64,000 nt of DNA from Streptomyces peucetius (GTDB lineage Bacteria; Actinomycetota; Actinomycetes; Streptomycetales; Streptomycetaceae), in contig NZ_CP107567.1 of the NCBI RefSeq assembly GCF_025854275.1, positions 2,418,001-2,482,000 on the forward strand. Reading direction: 5' to 3'. The number at the start of each line of letters is the position of its first letter. Positions within the stretch are counted from its first letter, which is position 1. The notes under the pieces were generated by a model, which saw nothing but the letters and a program-made list of their open reading frames with translations, had not been told where the DNA came from and made no database searches. Both the position numbers and the translations under genes were made by a program. Below, piece after piece: positions 34,982 to 42,814 of this stretch.

Positions 34982-35561
34982 GGGCCGCTGCGCGGAGCGT
35001 GTCCCCTCCCCGCCCCTTCCCGAACCGGGCTCCGCCCGGACCCGCACCGCGCTCCGCGCGGTGTTTCGGGGGCTCCGCCCCCGTACCCCCGCGCCTCAAA
35101 CGCCGGCGGGGCTGCAATGCAGCCCGGCCGGAGGCACCTCCCACGGCCGCCAGGCCGTAGGGGCAGTTTGAGGCCACCGCGCGAAGCGCGGTACCGGAGC
35201 CCGGAACCGCCCGCAGGGCGGTACGGCCGGGCGGAGCCCCGAACCGGGGGCACGCGGGCGGAGCCCGGGGCGGGGGCGCGGGGACGGAGCCCGGGGCGGG
35301 GGCGCGGGGACGGAGCCCGGGGCGGGGGCGCGGGGGCGGAACCCGGGGCGGGGGCGCGGGGCGAAGCCCCGAACCGGGGGCGGGGGCGCGGGGCGAAGCC
35401 CCGAACCGGGGGCACGCAGGGCAGAGCCCCGAACCGGGGGCGCGCGGGGCAGAGCCCCGAACGGGGCCCAGGGCGAAGCCCCGAACGGGGCCCAGGGCGA
35501 AGCCCCGAACCGGGGGCCGGGGGCGGAGCCCCCGGTTTCGGGAAGGGGCGGGGAGGGGGAC
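34982..35561. repeat. GC-rich modular intergenic repeat, copy C, with inverted ends and an internal tandem array
   Basis: The left 150 bases match the element at 20998. The ends are inverted copies of each other: GTCCCCTCCCCGCCCCTTCC at 35001-35020 and its near-complement at about 35542-35561, flanking 520 bases. The interior from about 35225 to 35535 is an imperfect tandem array of roughly a dozen units of 24-32 bases, each with a GGAGCCC or GAAGCCCC core next to a GGGGC run. Units fall into an earlier CCGGGGCGGGGGCGCG type and a later CCCCGAACCGGGG type. Confidence 0.8.
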
Positions 35562-35637
35562 AGCCCGCCGCAGGCGCCACGCACCCGCACGGGATACCGC
35601 CGCCTCACACCCCCCGCCCCCCGCCGCTGAGCGCAAG

Positions 35638-35675
35638 GTTCCCCGCGGGAAACAGAAGGGAACCTGCCGGGTAAC
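35638..35675 (+). promoter_or_regulatory. GlnR-like box upstream of the nitrite reductase operon
   Basis: Four pentamers each separated by exactly 6 bases: GTTCC, GAAAC, GAACC and GTAAC. This is the GlnR box layout, two a-site/b-site pairs in 11-bp phase. It ends 22 bases before the ATG of the first gene. GlnR, the nitrogen regulator of actinomycetes, is known to activate nirB-type genes in S. coelicolor, so nitrogen-limited expression is likely. Confidence 0.65.
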
Positions 35676-35697
35676 ACCCACGACGCACGCTGCATGC

Positions 35698-36894
35698 ATG
35701 ACTTCGGAGATCGTGGTGATCGGCGGCGGGACGGCAGGCGTGCGGCTTGCGCGTCAGCTCGGCGCGGACGCCCGCGTCACGGTCCTCGGCGAGGAGACGC
35801 ACGCGCCGTACAACCGGGTGCTGCTCGCGGAGGTGCTCGCGGGCCGGTACGGGCCGGAGGTGATCGCACTGCCGGACGTCCCGGTCCGGCGCGGGGTGCG
35901 GGCGACGTCGGTCGACCGCGACCGGCGGCTCGTGCACTGCGCGGACGGCACGACCGTCGGCTACGACCGCCTCGTGCTCGCGACCGGCTCCAACCCGGTG
36001 CTGCCGCCGCTCCGCGGCATCGGCCCCGGGCTCCCGGACGGCGTCCACCCCTTCCGCACGCTGGACGACTGCGCGGCCCTGTCGGACGCCGTCCGCCCCG
36101 GCACACGCGCGGTGGTCGTCGGCGGCGGGCTGCTCGGTGTGTCGGCGGCCCGCGCACTGGCGGTCCGCGGCGCGAAAGTGGTGCTGGCCCAGCAGGGCGA
36201 GCACCTCATGGAGCGCCAGCTGGACGTCTCCGCGTCCGGGCTGCTCCGCGCGCATCTGGAGCTGCTCGGCGTCGAGGTGCACACCGAGTGCCGTGTCCGT
36301 GGCCTGCGGACCACCCCGGAGGGGGCGGTCTGTGCCGTGGTCCTCGCGGACGGCTTCGCGCTGGACGCGGAGATCGTGGTGCTGGCCTGCGGCGTGCGGC
36401 CCCGTGTGGGCCTGGCGGTCGACGCGGGGCTCGAGGTGCGCCGCGGTGTCGTCGTCGACGACGAGCTGCGCACCTCCGACCCGTACATCCACGCCATCGG
36501 CGACTGCGCGGAGCACGACGGTGTCGTGCAGGGCCTGGCGGGCCCGGCGCTGGAACAGGCGGACGTGCTCGCGTCCGTGCTGAACGGCGACGGCGCCCGC
36601 TACTCGGGCACCCGCGCGCTGACCCGGCTCACCCTGGCCTCAGCGACGAGCCCGCTGGACCTGGCCGCGTTCGGCGATCCGACCCCCCGCCCGGGGGACG
36701 ACGTCGTCCAGCTCGCCGACGCCACCCGGGGCGCGTACCGCAAGGTCGTCGTCCGGGGGGACCGGCTCGTCGGCGGCGTACTGCTCGGGGATCTCGCGTC
36801 GGTCGGCGCGCTCGCCCGGGCCTGGGAGGGCGACGAGGCCCTGCCGGACTCCCTCCCCCTGCTCCACCTGCTCACCAATGATGGAGGCCTCTGA
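35698..36894 (+). CDS. FAD/NAD(P)H-dependent oxidoreductase of the nitrate/nitrite assimilation operon
   Basis: A 398-residue flavoprotein related to the N-terminal half of NirB and to NasC-type reductases. The FAD site is IVVIGGGTAGVRLARQL; APYNRVLLAEVLAG is the family motif after it; AVVVGGGLLGVSAARAL is the NAD(P)H site; and IHAIGDCAEHDG closes the FAD site. It lacks the Cys-rich [2Fe-2S] domain found in NirB, so it needs another carrier. It is probably the electron donor for NasA, or an accessory for NirB. The nirB ATG follows the stop directly after one base, and a GlnR-like box lies upstream. Confidence 0.82.
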   Translation: MTSEIVVIGGGTAGVRLARQLGADARVTVLGEETHAPYNRVLLAEVLAGRYGPEVIALPDVPVRRGVRATSVDRDRRLVHCADGTTVGYDRLVLATGSNPVLPPLRGIGPGLPDGVHPFRTLDDCAALSDAVRPGTRAVVVGGGLLGVSAARALAVRGAKVVLAQQGEHLMERQLDVSASGLLRAHLELLGVEVHTECRVRGLRTTPEGAVCAVVLADGFALDAEIVVLACGVRPRVGLAVDAGLEVRRGVVVDDELRTSDPYIHAIGDCAEHDGVVQGLAGPALEQADVLASVLNGDGARYSGTRALTRLTLASATSPLDLAAFGDPTPRPGDDVVQLADATRGAYRKVVVRGDRLVGGVLLGDLASVGALARAWEGDEALPDSLPLLHLLTNDGGL

Positions 36895-36895
36895 C

Positions 36896-39496
36896 ATGGC
36901 TGCGATGTCCCCTTCGGCGACCACTCCCACGATCGTGGTCGTCGGCCACGGAATGGTCGGCCAGCGGTTCCTGGAGGCCCTCGCCGAGCGTGGCGTCACC
37001 GAGCGGGCGCGGATCGTCGTGCTGTGCGAGGAACCCCGTCCCGCGTACGACCGGGTGCGTCTGACCTCGTACTTCTCCGGGAACACGCCCGACGACCTGT
37101 CGATGGTCGAGGACGGCTTCATGGAGCGGCACGGCATCGAGCTGCATCTGGACGACCCGGCGGAGCGCATCGACACCGCCGCGCGCACGGTCACCTCGCG
37201 CGCCGGACTGACTCTCGCGTACGACACGCTGGTGCTGGCCACGGGCTCGTATCCGTTCGTGCCGCCGGTGCCGGGCAAGGACGCCGAGGGCTGTTTCGTC
37301 TACCGCACCATCGAGGACCTGCTCGCGATCGAGGAGTACGCGAAGACGGCCCGTGTCGGCGCGGTCGTCGGCGGCGGGCTGCTCGGTCTGGAGGCGGCGG
37401 GTGCGCTGAAGGGCCTGGGGCTGGAGACCCACATCGTGGAGTTCGCGCCGCGGCTGATGCCCGTGCAGGTCGACGAGGGCGGCGGCGCGGCACTGCTGCG
37501 CACCATCGAGGGCATGGGGCTGAGCGTCCACACCGGTGTCGGCACCCAGGAGGTCACCGCTCGCCAGGACGGCACCGTCAACGGCATGGCGCTGTCCGAC
37601 GGTTCGGTGCTCGAGGCGGACCTCGTGGTCTTCTCGGCGGGGGTACGGCCCCGGGACCAGCTCGCCCGGGACGCGGGCCTCGCGGTAGGCGAGCGCGGCG
37701 GCATCGTCGTGGACGAGCAGTGCCGCACGTCGGACCCGGCGGTCTTCGCGATCGGCGAGTGCGCGCTGGCGTCGGACGGCCGCGTGTACGGGCTGGTGGC
37801 GCCCGGTTACGAGATGGCGGAGGCGGCGGCCGCGGCCCTGGACGGCCAGGCACAGACCTTCACCGGCGCGGACACCTCGACCAAGCTGAAGCTCCTCGGT
37901 GTGGACGTGGCCTCGTTCGGCGACGCGCACGGCGCGGCCGACGGCTGCCTCGACGTCGTGTACTCCGACTCCCGCGCCGGGGTCTACAAGAAGCTGGTCG
38001 TCGGCGCCGGGGGCGAGCTGCTGGGCGGCATCCTCGTCGGCGACGCCGAGTCGTACGGCACGCTGCGGGCCTTCACCGGCACTGTGCCGCCGATGGCCCC
38101 CGAACAGCTGGTGCTGCCGGCCGGCGCCGGTGCGCCGGTCGCGCTCGGTCCCGCGGCGCTGCCCGACGAGGCGGTGATCTGCTCCTGCCACAACGTCACC
38201 AAGGGCACCATCCGCGGCGCGGTCACCGACCATCAGTGCACGACAGTCCCCGAGGTCAAGAAGTGCACCAAGGCCGGTACCGGCTGCGGCAGCTGCGTCA
38301 AGGTCCTCGGCCAGCTGGTCAATGCCGAGCTGGAGGCGTCGGGCGTCGAGGTCGACAAGGGCCTCTGCGGCTGCTTCGGACAGACCCGCCAGGAGCTGTA
38401 CGAGATCGTGCGCGCCCTGCGCATCACGTCGTACCGGCAGCTGCTCGACGCGCACGGCCGGGAGGCGGCGCGCGGCGGGGACGGCTGCGAAATCTGCAAG
38501 CCGGCCGTCGGTTCCATCATCGCCTCGCTGGCTCCCACGATCGGCGCCCCGGGCTATGTGCTGGAGGGCGAGCAGGCGGCGCTGCAGGACACCAACGACC
38601 ACTTCCTCGCCAATATGCAGAAGAACGGCTCGTACTCGATCGTGCCGCGCATCCCCGGCGGGGAGATCACTCCGGAGAAACTGATCGTCATCGGTGAGGT
38701 GGCCCGCGACTTCGGCCTCTACACGAAGATCACCGGAGGTCAGCGGATCGACATGTTCGGCGCCCGCGTCGACCAGCTGCCACAGATCTGGGCACGCCTG
38801 GTGGACGCCGGCTTCGAGTCCGGGCACGCGTACGGAAAGGCGCTGCGCACCGTCAAGTCCTGCGTGGGGCAGACCTGGTGCCGCTACGGGGTGCAGGACT
38901 CGGTCCGCATGGCCATCGATCTGGAGCTGCGCTACCGCGGCCTGCGCTCGCCGCACAAACTGAAGTCGGCGGTCTCCGGCTGCCAGCGGGAATGCGCGGA
39001 GGCCCAGTCCAAGGACTTCGGCGTGATCGCGACGGCGAACGGCTGGAACCTGTACGTCGGCGGCAACGGCGGCGCGACCCCGCGCCACGCGGACCTGCTG
39101 GCCCAGGACCTCTCCGACGCCGAACTGGTCCGCCTCATCGACCGGTTCCTGATGTTCTACATCCGCACCGCCGACCGGCTGGAGCGGACCTCGACCTGGC
39201 TGGAGCGCATCGAGGGCGGCCTGGAGCACGTACGGGACGTCGTCGTGAACGACTCGCTCGGCATCTGCGCGGAGCTGGAGTCGCTGATGGCCGACCATGT
39301 GGCCGGCTACCGCGACGAGTGGGCCGAGACGCTGAACGACCCCGAGCGGCTGCTGCGGTTCGTGTCCTTCGTCAACGCGCCCGACGTCCCGGACCCGACG
39401 GTGAAGTTCGTGCCCGAGCGCGACCAGGTCAAGCCCGATCTGCCCCTGCTGTCCATCCGTTCGTATCACCAGACCCTGGAAGGTGCCGCCCGATGA
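36896..39496 (+). CDS. nirB: Assimilatory nitrite reductase, large subunit NirB
   Basis: About 866 residues. It reduces nitrite to ammonium with NAD(P)H using FAD, Fe-S clusters and siroheme. The N-terminal FAD/NAD domain shows VVVGHGMVGQRFLEAL and AVVGGGLLGLEAAGAL. The [2Fe-2S] BFD-like domain near residue 428 has CSCHNVTKGTI and CTKAGTGCGSC. The nitrite/sulfite reductase domain has the siroheme/[4Fe-4S] cysteines: CVGQTWC near 655 and CQREC near 695. The ATG at 36896 is chosen because GGAGG is 7 bases upstream; the frame is open to 36878. The nirD ATG overlaps its stop. No key residue is missing. Confidence 0.96.
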   Translation: MAAMSPSATTPTIVVVGHGMVGQRFLEALAERGVTERARIVVLCEEPRPAYDRVRLTSYFSGNTPDDLSMVEDGFMERHGIELHLDDPAERIDTAARTVTSRAGLTLAYDTLVLATGSYPFVPPVPGKDAEGCFVYRTIEDLLAIEEYAKTARVGAVVGGGLLGLEAAGALKGLGLETHIVEFAPRLMPVQVDEGGGAALLRTIEGMGLSVHTGVGTQEVTARQDGTVNGMALSDGSVLEADLVVFSAGVRPRDQLARDAGLAVGERGGIVVDEQCRTSDPAVFAIGECALASDGRVYGLVAPGYEMAEAAAAALDGQAQTFTGADTSTKLKLLGVDVASFGDAHGAADGCLDVVYSDSRAGVYKKLVVGAGGELLGGILVGDAESYGTLRAFTGTVPPMAPEQLVLPAGAGAPVALGPAALPDEAVICSCHNVTKGTIRGAVTDHQCTTVPEVKKCTKAGTGCGSCVKVLGQLVNAELEASGVEVDKGLCGCFGQTRQELYEIVRALRITSYRQLLDAHGREAARGGDGCEICKPAVGSIIASLAPTIGAPGYVLEGEQAALQDTNDHFLANMQKNGSYSIVPRIPGGEITPEKLIVIGEVARDFGLYTKITGGQRIDMFGARVDQLPQIWARLVDAGFESGHAYGKALRTVKSCVGQTWCRYGVQDSVRMAIDLELRYRGLRSPHKLKSAVSGCQRECAEAQSKDFGVIATANGWNLYVGGNGGATPRHADLLAQDLSDAELVRLIDRFLMFYIRTADRLERTSTWLERIEGGLEHVRDVVVNDSLGICAELESLMADHVAGYRDEWAETLNDPERLLRFVSFVNAPDVPDPTVKFVPERDQVKPDLPLLSIRSYHQTLEGAAR

Positions 39497-39852
39497 CCGC
39501 GACGACCCTCGCCCCCGCCACGACGGACGTCCAGATCCAGCTGAGGCTGGGTGAGGACTGGGTCGCGCTGTGCCCGCTGTCCCGGCTGACTCCGGGACGG
39601 GGCGTGGCCGCCCTGCTGCCCGACGGCCGTCAGGCCGCGGTGTTCCTCGACCGTGAGGGCCGGCCCTACGCCATCGACAACCGCGACCCGTTCAGCGGCG
39701 CGCAGGTTCTGGCGCGCGGCCTGGTCGGCTCGGCGGCCGGCCGGCCGTTCGTCGCCTCGCCGCTGCTGAAGCAGCGGTTCGACCTCGGGAGCGGGCGCTG
39801 CCTGGACGACGACGCGGTGTCGGTGACCGCGTACGACGTACGGCTGCGCTGA
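39493..39852 (+). CDS. nirD: Nitrite reductase small subunit NirD
   Basis: A 119-residue Rieske-fold protein that completes NirB. The core VALCPLSRLTPGRGVAALLP and VFLDREGRPYAIDNRDPFSGAQV is typical of NirD; as usual for NirD, the Rieske [2Fe-2S] ligands are absent. ASPLLKQRFDLGSGRCLDD is the second half of the fold. Its ATG overlaps the nirB stop (ATGA), giving coupled translation. It is the last gene of the operon. Confidence 0.93.
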   Translation: MTATTLAPATTDVQIQLRLGEDWVALCPLSRLTPGRGVAALLPDGRQAAVFLDREGRPYAIDNRDPFSGAQVLARGLVGSAAGRPFVASPLLKQRFDLGSGRCLDDDAVSVTAYDVRLR

Positions 39853-39886
39853 CCCGCCGTACCCGCCGTACCCGCCGTACCCGCCG
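39853..39886. repeat. 9-bp tandem repeat after nirD
   Basis: CCCGCCGTA is repeated three full times plus a partial fourth, starting 2 bases inside the end of the nirD stop region. A length-variable microsatellite of this kind may arise by slippage. No function is apparent. Confidence 0.85.
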
Positions 39887-39985
39887 GGGAATGCTCCGCT
39901 CACGCGTCGTCTGTCACTGCCCTGACCCTTCGCGACGCGTGAGCGGCACCCCCGAGGCCGGCGGGCCCGTTCTGTGCCCGCGGGC

Positions 39986-40408
39986 TCACTCGCCCTCGGC
40001 CATCGCCTGCTGCATGGCCTCGACGTCCATCCACGCGACCTCCCACATGTGGTGGTCGGGGTCCTGGAACGAACGGTTGTACATGAACCCGTAGTCCATC
40101 GGGTCGTTGGCGGGCGAACCACCGGCGGCGAGGGCGGCGTCCACCAGTTCGTCGACCTTCTCCCGACTCTCCGCGCTCAGGGCGAGGATGGTCTCCGTGG
40201 TGGTGGCGGCGTCCGCGATGTCCTTCTTGGTGAAGTCCTTGAAGCGCGCCTCGGTCAGCAGCATGGCGAAGATCGTGTCGCTGAAGACGAGGCACGCCGC
40301 GTTCTCGTCGGTGAACTGCGGGTTGAAGGAGTATCCGAGCTTGGACCAGAACGCCTTGCTGGTCTCCAGGTCCTTGACGGGCAGGTTGACGAAGATCATC
40401 TGAGCCAT
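39986..40408 (-). CDS. VOC (glyoxalase/bleomycin-resistance fold) family protein
   Basis: A 140-residue VOC-fold protein. MIFVNLPVKDLETSKAFWSK is the first beta-alpha unit, GYSFNPQFTDENAACLVFSD the second and MYNRSFQDPDHHMWEVAWMD the closing strand; the His-Met-Trp-Glu run is the usual metal-ligand strand. Members act as lyases, dioxygenases or drug-binding proteins; the substrate here is unknown. The ATG at 40408 follows AGGAGAG. The gene is alone, convergent with nirD. Confidence 0.82.
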   Translation of the reverse strand: MAQMIFVNLPVKDLETSKAFWSKLGYSFNPQFTDENAACLVFSDTIFAMLLTEARFKDFTKKDIADAATTTETILALSAESREKVDELVDAALAAGGSPANDPMDYGFMYNRSFQDPDHHMWEVAWMDVEAMQQAMAEGE

Positions 40409-40609
40409 GGTGGTCTCTCTCCTGAGGGGCGCCGCGGTGTGTGTGCGATGCGTGTGCGGTGCCGTGTGCGGTGTGTTCGAAGGGGTAGACGTACGGCCTG
40501 CCCCGGACTCATCGGTGGCCGCGAAATTCTTCACAAACCACGACCTCTGCGGGTCACCCTCCGTTGAAGTGGGCGCAACTCACCGCTTCTAGGTTCCGGG
40601 AGCGCGCGA

Positions 40610-40637
40610 CCCCGCGGCACCGACCGGCGCCGCGGGG
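40610..40637. other. Hairpin in the leader of the PhoX-like gene
   Basis: CCCCGCGGC and GCCGCGGGG form a 9-bp stem with a 10-base loop, 25 bases before the start codon. It could act as an upstream terminator or a leader structure; there is no T run. Confidence 0.35.
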
Positions 40638-40662
40638 CGGTCATCCCACCCTGGAGTGACAA

Positions 40663-41823
40663 GTGGAACGTCGCAGCTTCCTGCGCGGAGCGGTCGTCGG
40701 CACCTCGGCCGCCGCCTTCGGCTTCACCCTGTGGCAGGGCGCCGCCTCCGCGGCGCCCGCCCAGCCCGGCTCCGGCCCCTACGGGGCGCTCCGCCCGGCG
40801 GACGCGAACGGCATCCTGCTGCCGGCGGGCTTCACCAGCCGGGTCATCGCCCGGTCGGGCCAGAAAGTCGGCTCCACCTCGTACACGTGGCACAACGCCC
40901 CGGACGGCGGCGCCTCCTTCGCGGACGGCAGCGGCTGGATCTACGTCTCCAACTCGGAGATCTCCTCCACCGGCGGCGCGAGCGCCGTGAAGTTCTCCTC
41001 GACCGGCGCGATCACCGGCGCCTACCGCATCCTGTCCGGCACCAACCGCAACTGCGCCGGCGGCGCCACCCCGTGGAACACCTGGCTCTCCTGCGAGGAG
41101 GTCAGCACCGGCTACGTCTACGAGACGGACCCGTGGGGTGTGAAGGCCGCCGTACGCCGGTCCGCCATGGGGCGCTTCAACCACGAGGCCGCCGCGGCCG
41201 ACCCGGTGCGCAAGGCGATCTACCTGACCGAGGACGCGTCGGACGGCTGCCTCTACCGGTTCGTGCCCACCATCTGGGGCGACCTGTCCTCCGGCACCCT
41301 CCAGGTGCTCAAGGCTGGCACGGCCACCTCCGGCTCCTTCACCTGGGCGACCGTGCCGGACCCCGACGGTTCCCCGACCCCCACCCGCGACCAGGTGTCC
41401 GGCGCCAAGCTGTTCAACGGCGGCGAGGGCTGCCACTACGCCAACGACACCGTGTGGTTCACCACCAAGGGCGACAACCGCCTGTGGCAGCTGAACCTGG
41501 GGAGCAGCACGTACGAACTGGCCTACGACGACTCCCTCGTCGCCGGCGGCGGCGCACCGCTGACCGGTGTCGACAACGTGACCGGCGCCGCCTCCGGCGA
41601 CCTGTTCGTGGCGGAGGACGGCGGCAACATGGAGATCTGCGTGATCACCCCGGACGACGTCGTCGCGCCGTTCCTGCGCATCTCCGGCCAGTCGTCGTCG
41701 GAGATCTGCGGCCCCGCCTTCTCCCCCGACGGCAGCCGGCTGTACTTCTCCAGCCAGCGCGGCACGAGCGGCAGCTCGTCGGGCGGCATCACCTACGAAG
41801 TGACCGGCCCGTTCCGGGCATAG
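40663..41823 (+). CDS. PhoX-family (DUF839) secreted phosphatase-like protein
   Basis: A 386-residue protein with a Tat signal peptide (ERRSFLRGAVVGTSAAAFGF, then ASAAPA cleavage region). The body is the beta-propeller-like PhoX/DUF839 domain: NTWLSCEEVSTGYVYE contains the Cys and Glu residues that hold the metal cluster in PhoX, and FNHEAAAADPVRKAIYLTED and LFVAEDGGNMEICVI are further conserved blades. PhoX enzymes are Fe/Ca alkaline phosphatases; the protein is shorter than classical PhoX, so activity is unproven. The start is GTG. Its 3' end overlaps the convergent regulator gene by 35 bases. Confidence 0.75.
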   Translation: MERRSFLRGAVVGTSAAAFGFTLWQGAASAAPAQPGSGPYGALRPADANGILLPAGFTSRVIARSGQKVGSTSYTWHNAPDGGASFADGSGWIYVSNSEISSTGGASAVKFSSTGAITGAYRILSGTNRNCAGGATPWNTWLSCEEVSTGYVYETDPWGVKAAVRRSAMGRFNHEAAAADPVRKAIYLTEDASDGCLYRFVPTIWGDLSSGTLQVLKAGTATSGSFTWATVPDPDGSPTPTRDQVSGAKLFNGGEGCHYANDTVWFTTKGDNRLWQLNLGSSTYELAYDDSLVAGGGAPLTGVDNVTGAASGDLFVAEDGGNMEICVITPDDVVAPFLRISGQSSSEICGPAFSPDGSRLYFSSQRGTSGSSSGGITYEVTGPFRA

Positions 41824-42814
41824 CGAGTTCGGGCTCCGGGGTGGCGCCGCCGCGCAGCAGGGCGGCGCCCAGCGGGGTGAGTGAGTGCAGCACCGCGTTG
41901 CCGTGACGGAGGGTCACCACCAGACCCGCCTCGCGCAGCACGGCGGCGTGCTGGCTCGCGGAGGCCAGGGACACCCCTGCCCTGCGGGCCAGTTCGCTCG
42001 TCGTGCAGCCGCCGCGGATGGCCTGGAGCACCGCGGAGCGCGTATGGCCCACCAGGCGGCCCAGCGAGACGCCCCCGCCGTCGCCGGCGGGCTGCTCGCT
42101 GGGGTGCGAGACCGGGTAGACCAGCACCGGGGGCAGCGACGTGTCGCGGTAGACCACCGGGGTGCCTCGGCAGAAGAACGACGGCTGGAGCAGCAGGCCG
42201 CGCCCGTTCAGGTGCAGTTCGCGCTCGACGGGATAGTCGGCTTCCAGCACCGGGGCGCGCCAGCGCAGCACCGGCGGCAGGGAGGCGAGCAGTTCCCCGG
42301 CACCGCCGTCCAGCAGCGCCCGGCCGCGCACGGCGCGGTCCGCCTCCACCCGGCCCTGCACATGGGCCCAGTACGGCTCGATGGCCGCGCGGTAGTAGGC
42401 GCGCAGAGCCTCCACGAGCCGGGCCACCGACTCGGCCCTGCCCTCGGCGAGGGAGAGCAGCCGGCCGGGCAGCGAGCGCAGGGGCGAGCGATGGGCGGCG
42501 GCGAGGGCGACCTCGGTGTGCAGGCGCGCCGGGGTCGTGGCCCGGAGCGCCTCGAGGCCCGCGTCGAGTCCGTCGGAAGCCTCCGGCGGCGTGAGAAAGT
42601 CCGGGAAATAGCCGCGCTGGGGGACCAGGGCGGAGAGCAGTCGTGTTTCACTTTTCAACCGCGTTCGCGCTTCGGATCGCCATTCGCCGAAGACCAGAGC
42701 ACCCCTTCGGTCGCGCAATCGATGAAAACTGAGAATGGATTCCCACAACGCGTCGGGCCTGGCCGCCATCCTCACACGCGCCAGGTCGTCCGCGTTGAAA
42801 TGAATACGAAGCAC
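41789..42814 (-). CDS. ArsR/SmtB-like winged-helix regulator with N-terminal DUF5937-type domain
   Basis: About 341 residues. The C-terminal winged helix (TRSAVLQAIRGGCTTSELAR and RAGVSLASASQHAAVLREAG) is of the ArsR type. The N-terminal 250 residues form a domain common in streptomycete regulators of this class, starting LRIHFNADDLARVRMAARPD. The first 60 codons are notably less GC-rich than the neighbours. The GTG at 42814 is used because the family starts VLRIHF; an ATG at 42871 is not supported. No ligand is known. The gene is convergent with PhoX and has a very long upstream region. Confidence 0.75.
   Translation of the reverse strand: MLRIHFNADDLARVRMAARPDALWESILSFHRLRDRRGALVFGEWRSEARTRLKSETRLLSALVPQRGYFPDFLTPPEASDGLDAGLEALRATTPARLHTEVALAAAHRSPLRSLPGRLLSLAEGRAESVARLVEALRAYYRAAIEPYWAHVQGRVEADRAVRGRALLDGGAGELLASLPPVLRWRAPVLEADYPVERELHLNGRGLLLQPSFFCRGTPVVYRDTSLPPVLVYPVSHPSEQPAGDGGGVSLGRLVGHTRSAVLQAIRGGCTTSELARRAGVSLASASQHAAVLREAGLVVTLRHGNAVLHSLTPLGAALLRGGATPEPELAMPGTGRSLRR

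Noticed and set aside
35001..35561. Large open frames inside the GC-rich repeat region
   Set aside because: They exist only because the tandem GC-rich units lack stop codons; the products are Pro/Ala/Arg/Gly repeats with no domain.
40552..40590. PHO-box-like 11-bp direct repeats upstream of the PhoX-like gene
   Set aside because: Only one unit (GGTCACCCTCC) fits the consensus well; the next unit is in phase but poorly matched, and other TCAC motifs are spaced by 23 and 26 bases, not 22.
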